64,000 nucleotides of DNA. Origin: Alphaproteobacteria bacterium (lineage in GTDB: Bacteria; Pseudomonadota; Alphaproteobacteria; Rhizobiales; JAJFHC01). Below, piece by piece: positions 24,951 through 33,262 of this stretch; positions within the stretch are counted from its first letter, which is position 1, and the number at the start of each line of letters is the position of its first letter. The translations under genes and the position numbers were made by a program. The stretch covers positions 1 through 64,000 of the forward strand of contig JAJFHD010000004.1 of NCBI GenBank assembly GCA_021775805.1, in the 5' to 3' direction. The notes under the pieces are model-generated. The model ran no database searches and was not told the origin of the DNA. It saw nothing but the letters and a program-made list of their open reading frames with translations.

Positions 24951-26117
24951 ATGACACAGCCGGAACTGTTCAGTTTGGACATGATCGAACGCTTTATCAG
25001 CTTTGACACAACGAGCCGAAACAGCAATTTGCCGTTGATCCATTTCGTACGCGATCACTTGCGCGAATTGGGGGTCGAACCGGTTCTCACGTATGATGCG
25101 GAGGGCAAAAAGGCCAATCTGTTCGCGACAATCGGACCGCAGGACAGGCCCGGTATCGTTCTTTCGGGCCACACCGATGTCGTGCCGGTGGATGACCAGG
25201 ATTGGACCAGCGATCCTTTCAAACTGACGAAACGGGATGATAAGATTTATGGCCGCGGCGTCTGCGACATGAAGGGTTTCGTGGCGATTGCCACGGCCTT
25301 TGCCGCCGAGTTCGCCAAGCGTGATCTCAAGACACCAATCCACCTGGCACTGTCCTACGACGAAGAGGTGGGATGTCTGGGAGTCCCTTTGCTGCTGGAA
25401 GATCTTGACAACCGCGGGCTCTCTCCGGTCGCGTGCATCGTGGGTGAGCCCAGCGAGATGGGTGTGGTGCGTTCACACAAGGGAAAGATTGGTCAACATG
25501 TGACCGTCAAAGGCCATGAAGCCCATTCAAGTCAGGCCCATATTGGCGCCAATGCCGTCGAAGCCGCGTGCGAAGCGGTGGCATTCCTGAAAGGTATCGG
25601 ACGACGGCTTCGGGATGAAGGACCGCATGACCCCGATTTTGAAGCCCCCACATATACGACCATCCAAAACTGTATGATCAACGGCGGCAATGCGGTGAAC
25701 ACGGTAGCAGGCCTATGCACGTTCGACTTCGATGTTCGGTTCCTGCCAGGCGAAAATCCGCATGACTACATTAACGAATGCAAGGATTTTGTCGCAACAA
25801 CCGTGTTGCCGGAAATGCAGGCCGTTGCCACGGATACCGGGTTCACCTGGGAAGATGTGCCAGGCTGTGAGGCGCTGAACGCGGGCGAAGACGAGGAGGT
25901 GACGCGATTGGCAAAATCTCTGAGCGGCAAGAACCAGACGCAGAAGGTCGGATTTGGAACTGAGGCAGGTCACTTTCAGGGAGCCGGCATTCCGACTGTT
26001 GTTTGCGGGCCTGGTTCCATTGATCAAGCCCACAAGCCGGATGAGTTCATGACCCTTGAACAGGTTGCCCAGTGTGAAAAATTTCTATGGCGTCTAATGG
26101 AAAGAGTCACGGCCTGA
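24951..26117 (+). CDS. M20-family metal-dependent amidohydrolase, ArgE-like, 388 aa
   Basis: Dinuclear-zinc hydrolase with the M20 motifs SGHTDVVPVD (metal His and catalytic Asp), RGVCDMKGF, SYDEEVGCLG (catalytic and metal Glu), EPSEM, and HKPDEF near the C terminus. Overall it looks like acetylornithine deacetylase ArgE rather than allantoate amidohydrolase AllC. Start ATG 24951 has the site AGAGGA and lies 28 bp after the HIU hydrolase on the same strand. Because allE is present but no recognisable allC is, this enzyme is a candidate for an acyl- or carbamoyl-amide step in the pathway; that is inference. Confidence 0.85.
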   Translation: MTQPELFSLDMIERFISFDTTSRNSNLPLIHFVRDHLRELGVEPVLTYDAEGKKANLFATIGPQDRPGIVLSGHTDVVPVDDQDWTSDPFKLTKRDDKIYGRGVCDMKGFVAIATAFAAEFAKRDLKTPIHLALSYDEEVGCLGVPLLLEDLDNRGLSPVACIVGEPSEMGVVRSHKGKIGQHVTVKGHEAHSSQAHIGANAVEAACEAVAFLKGIGRRLRDEGPHDPDFEAPTYTTIQNCMINGGNAVNTVAGLCTFDFDVRFLPGENPHDYINECKDFVATTVLPEMQAVATDTGFTWEDVPGCEALNAGEDEEVTRLAKSLSGKNQTQKVGFGTEAGHFQGAGIPTVVCGPGSIDQAHKPDEFMTLEQVAQCEKFLWRLMERVTA

Positions 26118-26173
26118 TCAGGTAACGGAAAGACTTTCCATGTGCCTGTGCGTGGCAAAATGCACAGGACAGT

Positions 26174-26659
26174 TCAATCCCAGAACCCGTCATGTACAGC
26201 CAGGATCTCCTGTTCGAGTTCGGGATACGGGCCACGCACTTCGATTGCGCGGCGGCCGGAATCGAACACGGTACGACAGGGCAGATCCATTGTCAGGTTC
26301 TCCGGGTGGTCGCCGGTAAGTTCACCGAGGCGCGCCTCGGTCATGCCGAAAACGACCGAACCGATACCGGCCCAGTAAGCGCATCCGGCGCACATGCAGC
26401 AGGGCTCGACCGATGTGTACAGTGTACACCCAGTAAGGAAATTCCAGTCGTATTTCTGTGCTGCATTGCGAGCAAGGTTCGCCTCTGCATGCCCTGGGCC
26501 GCCCTCGGTGGTAAACGCATTCTGGGATTCGAGAACCACGTTACCCTCTGCATCGACCAGAATGCTGCCAAACGGGTGATTGCCATTCTCTCTCGAGCGC
26601 CGGGAAACATCGATCGCCATCCGAAGAAAATCAAGATCTTTACGGCTGTCAAAACCCAT
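26174..26659 (-). CDS. guanine-deaminase-like nucleobase deaminase, 161 aa
   Basis: Cytidine-deaminase-fold zinc enzyme with HAE (zinc His and proton-shuttle Glu) and PCCMC (two zinc Cys), plus NGNHPFGSILVD and the C-terminal GPYPELEQEILAVHDGFW. Length and motifs match bacterial GuaD/nucleoside deaminases. In this purine locus, guanine to xanthine is the best guess, feeding xanthine dehydrogenase. Ribosome site AAGGGAG. Its promoter carries the same operator pair as the rest of the regulon. Confidence 0.85.
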   Translation of the reverse strand: MGFDSRKDLDFLRMAIDVSRRSRENGNHPFGSILVDAEGNVVLESQNAFTTEGGPGHAEANLARNAAQKYDWNFLTGCTLYTSVEPCCMCAGCAYWAGIGSVVFGMTEARLGELTGDHPENLTMDLPCRTVFDSGRRAIEVRGPYPELEQEILAVHDGFWD

Positions 26660-26728
26660 CCAACGCTCCCTTGTTCACCAATTCTGGGGTTATGGCTCCC
26701 CCGGATCGAGTCAAATTTTGCTTTCATA

Positions 26729-26760
26729 TTGTAAACAATAATTATTGAAAATGTAAACAA
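26729..26760. promoter_or_regulatory. paired TTGTNNACAA operator upstream of the deaminase
   Basis: TTGTAAACAA (26729-26738, perfect) and ATGTAAACAA (26751-26760, one mismatch) have centres 22 bp apart, 70-100 bp upstream of the deaminase start codon on the minus strand. This is the rightmost member of the set. Confidence 0.75.
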
Positions 26761-27027
26761 TTTCCAAACCAAACCACTCTTCTCAACAATTCTGGTGGCG
26801 CACGAGAAATACAAGCCACAAGCATGCAATTGAAATTGCAGTGGTGGTTTTCGGAATATCAAATTACGCGAGCGAAACTCAAATTACCGGTACCGGAAAA
26901 GGTCGAATCCAGTGAAATCCCGTTGAGGCAGGAAACTGTAACAGCGAGGTAACCGCGGGTGTTGTTCGGTTGAATGAAACGCTCAACAAACAGTCCGTGA
27001 CCCGATGTCAGACTGCAACCCAAACGC
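26761..27027. other. AT-rich intergenic stretch between the purine and apionate loci
   Basis: No coding signal, tRNA or convincing terminator was recognised. It separates the deaminase promoter from the 3' end of the 2-hydroxyacid dehydrogenase gene, so it should contain the transcription end of the long apionate operon. The composition is visibly more AT-rich than the flanking genes. Confidence 0.4.
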
Positions 27028-28065
27028 CTAGGATCGTAATCCAGTCAATTTTTCCCGCCAGTTCTGATTATCCAGAATCGCTCGGTTGACGACACCTTCG
27101 GGAACTTTGCCGGACAGAACATCTTCGACCGCCCGGATGTCCGCCGCCCCGATATTTGCAAAACACTGATCGGTCCAACAAAGGGAATGCGGCGTCAGGA
27201 TGACGTTTTCCATGCCGTTGAGCGGATTGTCGGTTGATGACGGCTCCATTTCAAAAACGTCAAGGCCCGCGCCGGCAATCTGGCCGCGTTGAAGCGCGCT
27301 GATCAGTGCCTGTTCATCGACGATGGGTCCACGCGCCGTATTGATCAGGAATGCGGTCGACTTCATTTGACCAAGCCGATGCGCATTCACAAGGCCTTCT
27401 GTTTCATCCGTCAGCGGACAGTTGACCGTCACGAAATCGCCTCTGGTGAACACCTCATCAAGATCAACCAACTCGACGCCCAGGGACTGGGCTGTGGCAG
27501 GGTCCGCATATGGGTCGTGGGCAATGAACTTGAGGTCGAACGGCGCGGCCAGAGTGAACATCTCCGCGCCAATATTGCCAATCCCAACGGAAGCAAGTGT
27601 CAACCCGACCAGCCCCTGTCCCATGTGGGCGCCACGCCCAGCCCATCCGTCCGGGCCGCCGCGGGTTAGTTTGTCCTTGATCAGGAGTCGGCCCGAAAGG
27701 GCAAAGATGTAAGTCAGAATTGCCACGGCGACAGGGCGGCGGACACCACTTGGCGTAATCACCAGGGCCACGTCGTTGGCATCACACGCCGCCACATCGA
27801 CAGTGTCGTAGCCCACCCCGAACCGAGCGATCAGCGACAACTGGCCGTCGCCGGGGAAACTGTCCGCGTCGAAAACAGCCGCCAGCAGAATAAGAGCATC
27901 AAAGCCTTTCACATCTTCCGCAGCAATCCGGCCGTCGGTGACCGGTATGAAGGCCCAGTCGATCGCGGGGTTTTCATCAAGCGGCGACAGATCGAAGGAT
28001 GGAAACGCCGGCGATCCGTCAGGTTTCTCAAAATCAGCGCTCAGTGCAACTCGGATACGTTTCAT
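27028..28065 (-). CDS. D-2-hydroxyacid dehydrogenase family oxidoreductase, 345 aa
   Basis: NAD(P)-dependent D-isomer-specific 2-hydroxyacid dehydrogenase. It has IARFGVGYDTVD, the Rossmann motif LASVGIGNIGAEMF, NTARGPIVDEQAL (Arg of the active site), GLDVFEMEP (Glu) and TPHSLCWTD (catalytic His), all in the usual order. Likely a glycolate/glyoxylate, hydroxypyruvate or related reductase or oxidase. It is the last gene of the minus-strand operon, 43 bp after the aldolase; glycolate is one predicted product of 3-oxo-isoapionate phosphate cleavage, which would fit. Confidence 0.87.
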   Translation of the reverse strand: MKRIRVALSADFEKPDGSPAFPSFDLSPLDENPAIDWAFIPVTDGRIAAEDVKGFDALILLAAVFDADSFPGDGQLSLIARFGVGYDTVDVAACDANDVALVITPSGVRRPVAVAILTYIFALSGRLLIKDKLTRGGPDGWAGRGAHMGQGLVGLTLASVGIGNIGAEMFTLAAPFDLKFIAHDPYADPATAQSLGVELVDLDEVFTRGDFVTVNCPLTDETEGLVNAHRLGQMKSTAFLINTARGPIVDEQALISALQRGQIAGAGLDVFEMEPSSTDNPLNGMENVILTPHSLCWTDQCFANIGAADIRAVEDVLSGKVPEGVVNRAILDNQNWREKLTGLRS

Positions 28066-28108
28066 GTTGACTCCATTCTCGACAATCCTTGACGACTTTG
28101 TTACTCAG

Positions 28109-28885
28109 TCAGGCCGTGTTGACCAGCGACCGGATCTGGGACACGCCCTCGCTCACGACACGGTGGAACAACCAGATATCGCCGGCGTAACAGATGAAGT
28201 CGCAGCCCTCGCCATTCAGCATCGCGGCTTCCTCCGGCGATCCGACCAGGCGTCCGACGCTCTTGCCGGCTATCCTGGCTGCCGTCATGATCCGGGCTAC
28301 AGCATCGACAAACAGTGGGTTGTCGAACTCGCCGGGTATGCCCAGTGAATTGCTCAAATCGAAGTGACCGATCCACAGACAGTCCACACCGTCCATCGCG
28401 GCGATGGCCTCACAGTTTTCAACACCTTCCGCTGTCTCCAGAAGAGCAATGAAACTTGTCTTGCTGTTTGCGTATGCAATGGCATCGGTGACCGACCGCG
28501 GCTGATATTCGTCATGGGCTATGGCGAATGCGGCACCGCGCGTGCCAACTGGTGGATAGTTGATCGCATCGATGCAGGTGCGCGCCTCGTCCGGCGTTCC
28601 CAGCATCGGCGGAATGATTCCTTGCGCCCCGATATCGCAGGCGCGCGCAATATGATGGTTTTCCTTGGATGGCGGCCGCAGCAGGGTTGCAAGTCCCGCG
28701 TCATGAAGTGTGCGCAATACTGCCTTGGCGGTTTCAAAGGAGAAGCCGCTGTGTTCCATATCCAGAAAGACAAACTCGCATCCGGCTGATTTGAGGATTT
28801 GGCCGATGCCTGGTGTCGCGAATTCTCCTATGTAGGTTCCGACCTTGAGTGTCTTGTTGGTTGTCATGTCGCGAAAGGAAGCCAT
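28109..28885 (-). CDS. HpcH/HpaI-family aldolase/citrate lyase protein, 258 aa
   Basis: Metal-dependent class II pyruvate-type aldolase fold: FLDMEHSGFS, LLRPPSKENHHIARACDIGAQGIIPP, ALLETAEGVENCEAI (metal Glu), IGHFDLSNSLGI (metal Asp). Start at 28885 is chosen because CGGAGAG lies just upstream; seven extra codons to 28906 lack a site. It likely cleaves or forms a 4-hydroxy-2-oxo acid from sugar-acid breakdown. It lies between the ABC ATPase and the 2-hydroxyacid dehydrogenase in the operon. Confidence 0.87.
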   Translation of the reverse strand: MASFRDMTTNKTLKVGTYIGEFATPGIGQILKSAGCEFVFLDMEHSGFSFETAKAVLRTLHDAGLATLLRPPSKENHHIARACDIGAQGIIPPMLGTPDEARTCIDAINYPPVGTRGAAFAIAHDEYQPRSVTDAIAYANSKTSFIALLETAEGVENCEAIAAMDGVDCLWIGHFDLSNSLGIPGEFDNPLFVDAVARIMTAARIAGKSVGRLVGSPEEAAMLNGEGCDFICYAGDIWLFHRVVSEGVSQIRSLVNTA

Positions 28886-28925
28886 CAAAAACTCTCCGTA
28901 GTTCAATCAAAGGACTGTTTTCCTG

Positions 28926-29999
28926 TCAGCGAATCGCATCGCCACTCTTGGGGTCAAAGAATGTCGTACGTTCCAAAGCTACCGACAAGGTCACGTCGCG
29001 TGTGTCCTGCTCGCCCACATGGGCTTCCAGTTCCGCTATGAGATGATGGCCAGCCAGATGGAACGTGCCGTAGGAGCGTGATCCGGTCGGCTGGATAACC
29101 TCAAGGCTGGCGCGCAAGGTGCAATCGCCGCCTTCGGTGTGGGAGAAGTGCTCAGGCCGCACTCCCCAGATGAACTTGCCATCCTTCAATGGGGCCTCGC
29201 CCCGCGAGCCGTTGTTGACGACGAGGTTTTGTCCATCGGGCAGGGTCATGACCCCGCCCGCAACGGTTACGTCGACGAAATTCATCGGGGGTGAGCCCAG
29301 AAAGCCGGCCACATACGAGTTGTCGGGCCGTTCGAAGAGCTCCAGCGGGCCGCCGGCCTGTTCGATTTCGCCGTCTCGCAATAGAATGATCCGTTCAGCA
29401 AGCGTCATGGCCTCGATCTGGTCATGTGTGACGTAGATGAAGGTCTTACCCAGCTTGGCGTGCAATCGCTTGATCTCTTCACGCATCCCGTCGCGCAGTT
29501 TCGCATCCAGGTTCGACAGGGGTTCGTCGAAAAGATACAAATCCGCGTCCCTCACAATCGCCCTGCCGATAGCGACACGTTGGCGCTGACCGCCCGACAG
29601 TTCACGTGGAAAACGCTTCAGATAGTCACCGATATCGAGCAACCCGGCCGCCCAGGAAACCTGATGGTCAATCTCGGCCTGCGGCATCTTGCGGGCACGC
29701 AGGCCAAAGGCAATATTCTCGTAGACATTGAGAAAGGGGTAGAGCGCGTAGGACTGGAACACCATGGCGATGTTGCGCTCGCGTGGAGCCAGCCCCGCGA
29801 TGGAGCGTCCGCCCAGCACAATGTCGCCACCTGAGATTTCCTCAAGCCCGGCGATGGACCGCAACAGTGTGCTCTTGCCGCAGCCGGATGCGCCGACCAG
29901 GACGACGAATTCACCTGCCGTCACGTCTATGGACACGCCTTTCACGGCATGAACATCGCCGTAATACTTGTTGATGTTAGTCAAGCTGAGATCTGGCAT
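28926..29999 (-). CDS. sugar ABC importer ATPase (MalK/UgpC family), 357 aa
   Basis: Walker A GASGCGKST, signature LSGGQRQRVAIGRA, Walker B LYLFDEPLSNLDAKLRD, switch His in YVTHDQIEAM, and a C-terminal OB-type regulatory domain (about 240-357) as in MalK/UgpC. It powers the two permeases encoded just upstream; its ATG lies 3 bp beyond the permease stop, so translation is coupled. Confidence 0.93.
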   Translation of the reverse strand: MPDLSLTNINKYYGDVHAVKGVSIDVTAGEFVVLVGASGCGKSTLLRSIAGLEEISGGDIVLGGRSIAGLAPRERNIAMVFQSYALYPFLNVYENIAFGLRARKMPQAEIDHQVSWAAGLLDIGDYLKRFPRELSGGQRQRVAIGRAIVRDADLYLFDEPLSNLDAKLRDGMREEIKRLHAKLGKTFIYVTHDQIEAMTLAERIILLRDGEIEQAGGPLELFERPDNSYVAGFLGSPPMNFVDVTVAGGVMTLPDGQNLVVNNGSRGEAPLKDGKFIWGVRPEHFSHTEGGDCTLRASLEVIQPTGSRSYGTFHLAGHHLIAELEAHVGEQDTRDVTLSVALERTTFFDPKSGDAIR

Positions 30000-30002
30000 G
30001 TC

Positions 30003-30830
30003 CTATCCTTTGACCGCACCCATGGAGATGCCACGTACGATGAAGCGTTGCATTGTTCCGACCACCACGATCAGCGGCAACACGCCGAGCATGCTCAAGG
30101 CGCCGATCTTGGACCAGAATGTCGATTGTGACCCGAAATAGCCCGTGACCTTCACCGGATATGTGACGACGTCGGACCGGCTCAGGATCAGCGCGAAGAG
30201 AAAATCGTTCCAGGCGAAGATGAAGGTGAAGACGGCGGTGGCAAACAGGCCCCCCTTCGCCATCGGCAGCAGGACTTTCCACAATACTGCCCATCGCGAA
30301 AGTCCGTCGACCAGTGCGCTCTGTTCCAGTTCCAGCGGGACTTCCTGGATATATCCACGCATCATCCAGATCACGTATGGCAAGTTGAACGCCGTATAGA
30401 GAATGATCAGGCCGGTATAAGTATCGACAAGCTTGAACCCGACAAACAGCAGAAACACCGGAAAGGCGACGCAGATCGGTGGGATCATGCGCTGGGAGAT
30501 GATCCAGATCGCCAGATTGTCACCACCGGTCTTGTAACGGACGATCGAATAGGCTGCGATTGTGCCAAACAACATCGCGAAGACCGTCGAGACACCGGCG
30601 GTGACCAGACTGTTCCAGACCGACCATGCGTCGCCATCGGTGAACAGGGTTACGTAACTGGAAAACTGGACATTGGAAGGAATCCAGACCGGTGGAAATG
30701 CGAAAATCTCTTCAGGAGTCTTTACCGAAATAGCAGCAAGCCAATAGATCGGAAACAGAAACAGCAGCGCCACCAGCAGTGCACAAATTACGCGAATGGC
30801 AAGCCGCCAGCCTTTGTCCCAGCGGATCAT
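30003..30830 (-). CDS. sugar ABC importer permease (MalG type), 275 aa
   Basis: Six transmembrane segments, with the EAA coupling loop QEVPLELEQSALVDGLSRWAVLWKVLLPMAKGG, typical of carbohydrate uptake family 1. Its ATG overlaps the preceding permease stop by 4 bp (ATGA). It pairs with the MalF-type permease upstream. Confidence 0.93.
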   Translation of the reverse strand: MIRWDKGWRLAIRVICALLVALLFLFPIYWLAAISVKTPEEIFAFPPVWIPSNVQFSSYVTLFTDGDAWSVWNSLVTAGVSTVFAMLFGTIAAYSIVRYKTGGDNLAIWIISQRMIPPICVAFPVFLLFVGFKLVDTYTGLIILYTAFNLPYVIWMMRGYIQEVPLELEQSALVDGLSRWAVLWKVLLPMAKGGLFATAVFTFIFAWNDFLFALILSRSDVVTYPVKVTGYFGSQSTFWSKIGALSMLGVLPLIVVVGTMQRFIVRGISMGAVKG

Positions 30831-31723
30831 CGGGCCACCTCCACCCGGCGCAAGGCCGCTACAACAATAACTGTCAGAATTAGGATCAGGAGAAATGCGA
30901 TCGCCGATGAATAACTGGTATCAAATTCTCTGAACGCAATTTTGTAGGCGTAGATCGAAATTGTTTCGGTACGTGTCCCGGGCCCACCCTGGGTCATTGT
31001 CCAGATCACGTCGAACACCCGGAAGAGATCGAGCGCCCGTATCAGAACGGCTATGAACATCACCGGGAGAATTGCCGGCAGGACGATCTTGCGGAACGTG
31101 ATCCAGCGGGAGGCCCCGTCGATCTGTGCCGCTTCGAGTTGCTCCTTGTCCACATTCGAAAGCGCGGCAAGCAGAATCAGGAACATGAACGGCGTCCATT
31201 GCCAGACTTCGGCAACCAGGATTGCAGGCCATACGAGCACCGGATCGATGGTCCACAGAAGCTTGATGTCCGCTCCGGCGATCCAGCCGATTACCTGGTT
31301 GATCGGACCGAATCGCTGATCAAACATCAGCCGCCATGTCGCGCCCGCGACCACCGGCGATATCACGGTCGGCAGCAGAATGATCGCAACAAGGGTGTTC
31401 TTGAAGGGCAGTTTTTCCAGAAACAGAAGCGCCAGAAGATATCCGAAGACAAGCTCCAGCGGTAGCGCGACAACCGTGAAAGCGACAGTATGCAGGATCG
31501 ATTCCCAAAGCCTGCCATCCTCGAAGAGTCGGGCATAGTGGACAAATCCCTGAAAGCTCGTGTCCTGGTCGAACATGTTGATGTTCTGAAAGCTGGTCAG
31601 TATCAACTTGATGAACGGGTATAAACCGATCAGCAGGATGACCAGGACCGCGGGGGCGATCAGCAGATATTTGAAGATCCCCTCCTGCTCCAGCCGCTTG
31701 GCCAATGTCAGATCCGCGTTCAT
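30827..31723 (-). CDS. sugar ABC importer permease (MalF type), 298 aa
   Basis: Six or seven membrane segments with the EAA loop EQLEAAQIDGASRWITFRKIVLPAILP. Start at 31723 is chosen because AAGGAAT lies 8 bp upstream; the frame extends 5 codons more. The gene follows the binding-protein gene across a 12-bp-stem hairpin, which may protect the upstream mRNA or limit read-through. Confidence 0.92.
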   Translation of the reverse strand: MNADLTLAKRLEQEGIFKYLLIAPAVLVILLIGLYPFIKLILTSFQNINMFDQDTSFQGFVHYARLFEDGRLWESILHTVAFTVVALPLELVFGYLLALLFLEKLPFKNTLVAIILLPTVISPVVAGATWRLMFDQRFGPINQVIGWIAGADIKLLWTIDPVLVWPAILVAEVWQWTPFMFLILLAALSNVDKEQLEAAQIDGASRWITFRKIVLPAILPVMFIAVLIRALDLFRVFDVIWTMTQGGPGTRTETISIYAYKIAFREFDTSYSSAIAFLLILILTVIVVAALRRVEVAR

Positions 31724-31743
31724 CGATAATTCCTTCATTGAGG

Positions 31744-31773
31744 CGTTCGGGCCGGCATTAACCGGCCCGAACG
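31744..31773 (-). other. intercistronic hairpin between binding-protein and permease genes
   Basis: A perfect 12-bp stem CGTTCGGGCCGG / CCGGCCCGAACG with a 6-nt loop, in the 60-bp gap of the operon. No T-run follows on the transcribed strand, so it is unlikely to stop transcription fully. By analogy with malE-malF it may stabilise the binding-protein message and raise its level. Confidence 0.7.
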
Positions 31774-31783
31774 TGAGCGTCGG

Positions 31784-33238
31784 TTACTTCGGATAGGCGT
31801 TTGGCTTACTCGCCCAGTCCGTATAGACCCGGCGCTGTTTGTCGGCGCCAATCCGTTGCGTCAGCTTGTCCCATTGGGCAGCCAGATCATCCAGAATTGT
31901 CTTCGGGTCATCGCCCGCCCAAAGCCGGCCGACAGCTTGCCGGATGCCTTCCTCGTAACGGTCGGTCTGAAGGAGCGACAGATCGAGCAGGCCGGTTTCG
32001 GCACCCGCTTTCAGCACATCGAGATACTCACCGGCATTCGACCAGCGGGACCGATACTCAGGGTTCGAGAAATGGCTGGTGCGGAACGGATCACGCAACG
32101 CGAACGGCAGTTGCACCCGTTTCAGGCTTATCTCTTCGCTGTTCATCCATTGAATGAAGAGATAAGCCGCTTCCTGGTTCTTGGAACCGGAGGCAACGGC
32201 CAGCGAGAATCCGGCGGCAAGTTCCGGGGTGCCGCCTGGCGGAAGTGCATAACCGATCTTGTCAGCAACCTTGGTCGGCGGAATCCAGTTCAGCGCCTCC
32301 GTGCCCTTACCGTAACCGGCGGCCCAGCGGCCTACGGGCGGCCAGGAGATAGTCATGGCGAGTTCACCGGACAGGAGCCCGTTGAAAGGCTCGATGAAGC
32401 CCCATTGTTCAACGCCCTTGGGCATGAACTTCACTTCCGCAAGCATGTCGTTGAAGACTTTGAGGCCAGCGGCGGAATTGACCGTCGCTTTCATGGTGTC
32501 GGTATCGAAGAACTTTCCACCCTCGACGCGGAAGCGTTCCTGGAACATGAAGTGAGAATTTCCAGGTGCGCTGATCATGCCGGCGCCGTACATCTTCGGC
32601 GCGTATTTGTCGGTGATGAACTGCCCGATTTCCTGGAACTGCTTCCAGGTTTTGGGCGGCGCCAGGTCGTAGCCATGCTTGGCCTTGAAGGCCTTCATAT
32701 TCTCCGCATCTTCAAAGATATCTTTGCGGTAGTAAAGGATCAGCACGTCGCCATCGTCCGGGAAGCCGTAGATCTTGCCTTCAACCTTCATCTGGTTATC
32801 CCGGTAGACGGGCGCGATCTTGGTCAGTTCTTCACGGAAGCCATACTTGTCGACATAGTCGTCGAGCGGTGTAAGCGCCCCTGCGATTGCCAGATCGGCC
32901 ATCTGGTTCGGCAGGACGTTCAGAACGTCGTAAGCCCCCGTGCCGGCGCGGTGCGCCTGCATGGTTTTTGTGAACATCTCCGCCAGGGGCGACTCGATTA
33001 CATTGATCTTGATGCCGGTGAGTTTTTCCCACATGGGCCCGGTGAAGTTTTTCGGATCAAGCGGCTGAAGACCGGCTTCATAAAAGACATTCAGTGTTGT
33101 GCCGGAGTATTTCTTGGCAGCCTCGGCTGCCCTGTCGGCGGCGCTTTGCGCGCTTGCCGTCATTGTGGTTATCGAAAGGGCAAACGCAGAAACGGATATT
33201 GCCGTCAGCACCCTTCGCACGAGTTTCGAGATAGTCAT
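31784..33238 (-). CDS. extracellular solute-binding protein of a sugar ABC importer, 484 aa
   Basis: A Sec signal peptide (MTISKLVRRVLTAISVSAFAL ... TASAQ) precedes a family-1 binding-protein fold (MQAHRAGTGAYDVLNVLP, GFPDDGDVLILYYRKDIFED, ELAMTISWPPVGRWA). It captures the substrate in the periplasm for the MalF/MalG/MalK-like complex. Position between sugar-acid enzymes and the permeases suggests an apiose/apionate-like or pectin-derived substrate. Ribosome site GGAGGAAA. Confidence 0.92.
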   Translation of the reverse strand: MTISKLVRRVLTAISVSAFALSITTMTASAQSAADRAAEAAKKYSGTTLNVFYEAGLQPLDPKNFTGPMWEKLTGIKINVIESPLAEMFTKTMQAHRAGTGAYDVLNVLPNQMADLAIAGALTPLDDYVDKYGFREELTKIAPVYRDNQMKVEGKIYGFPDDGDVLILYYRKDIFEDAENMKAFKAKHGYDLAPPKTWKQFQEIGQFITDKYAPKMYGAGMISAPGNSHFMFQERFRVEGGKFFDTDTMKATVNSAAGLKVFNDMLAEVKFMPKGVEQWGFIEPFNGLLSGELAMTISWPPVGRWAAGYGKGTEALNWIPPTKVADKIGYALPPGGTPELAAGFSLAVASGSKNQEAAYLFIQWMNSEEISLKRVQLPFALRDPFRTSHFSNPEYRSRWSNAGEYLDVLKAGAETGLLDLSLLQTDRYEEGIRQAVGRLWAGDDPKTILDDLAAQWDKLTQRIGADKQRRVYTDWASKPNAYPK

Positions 33239-33262
33239 CGTTTCCTCCTTGGTGTTGGGCCT

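Noticed and set aside
24192..25343. 383-aa antisense frame over the HIU hydrolase and M20 genes
   Set aside because: Arg/Pro-rich shadow crossing two real genes and their intergenic gap.
26341..26862. 173-aa frame overlapping the deaminase and its promoter
   Set aside because: Out-of-phase with the deaminase, runs through the operator pair and has no recognisable domain.
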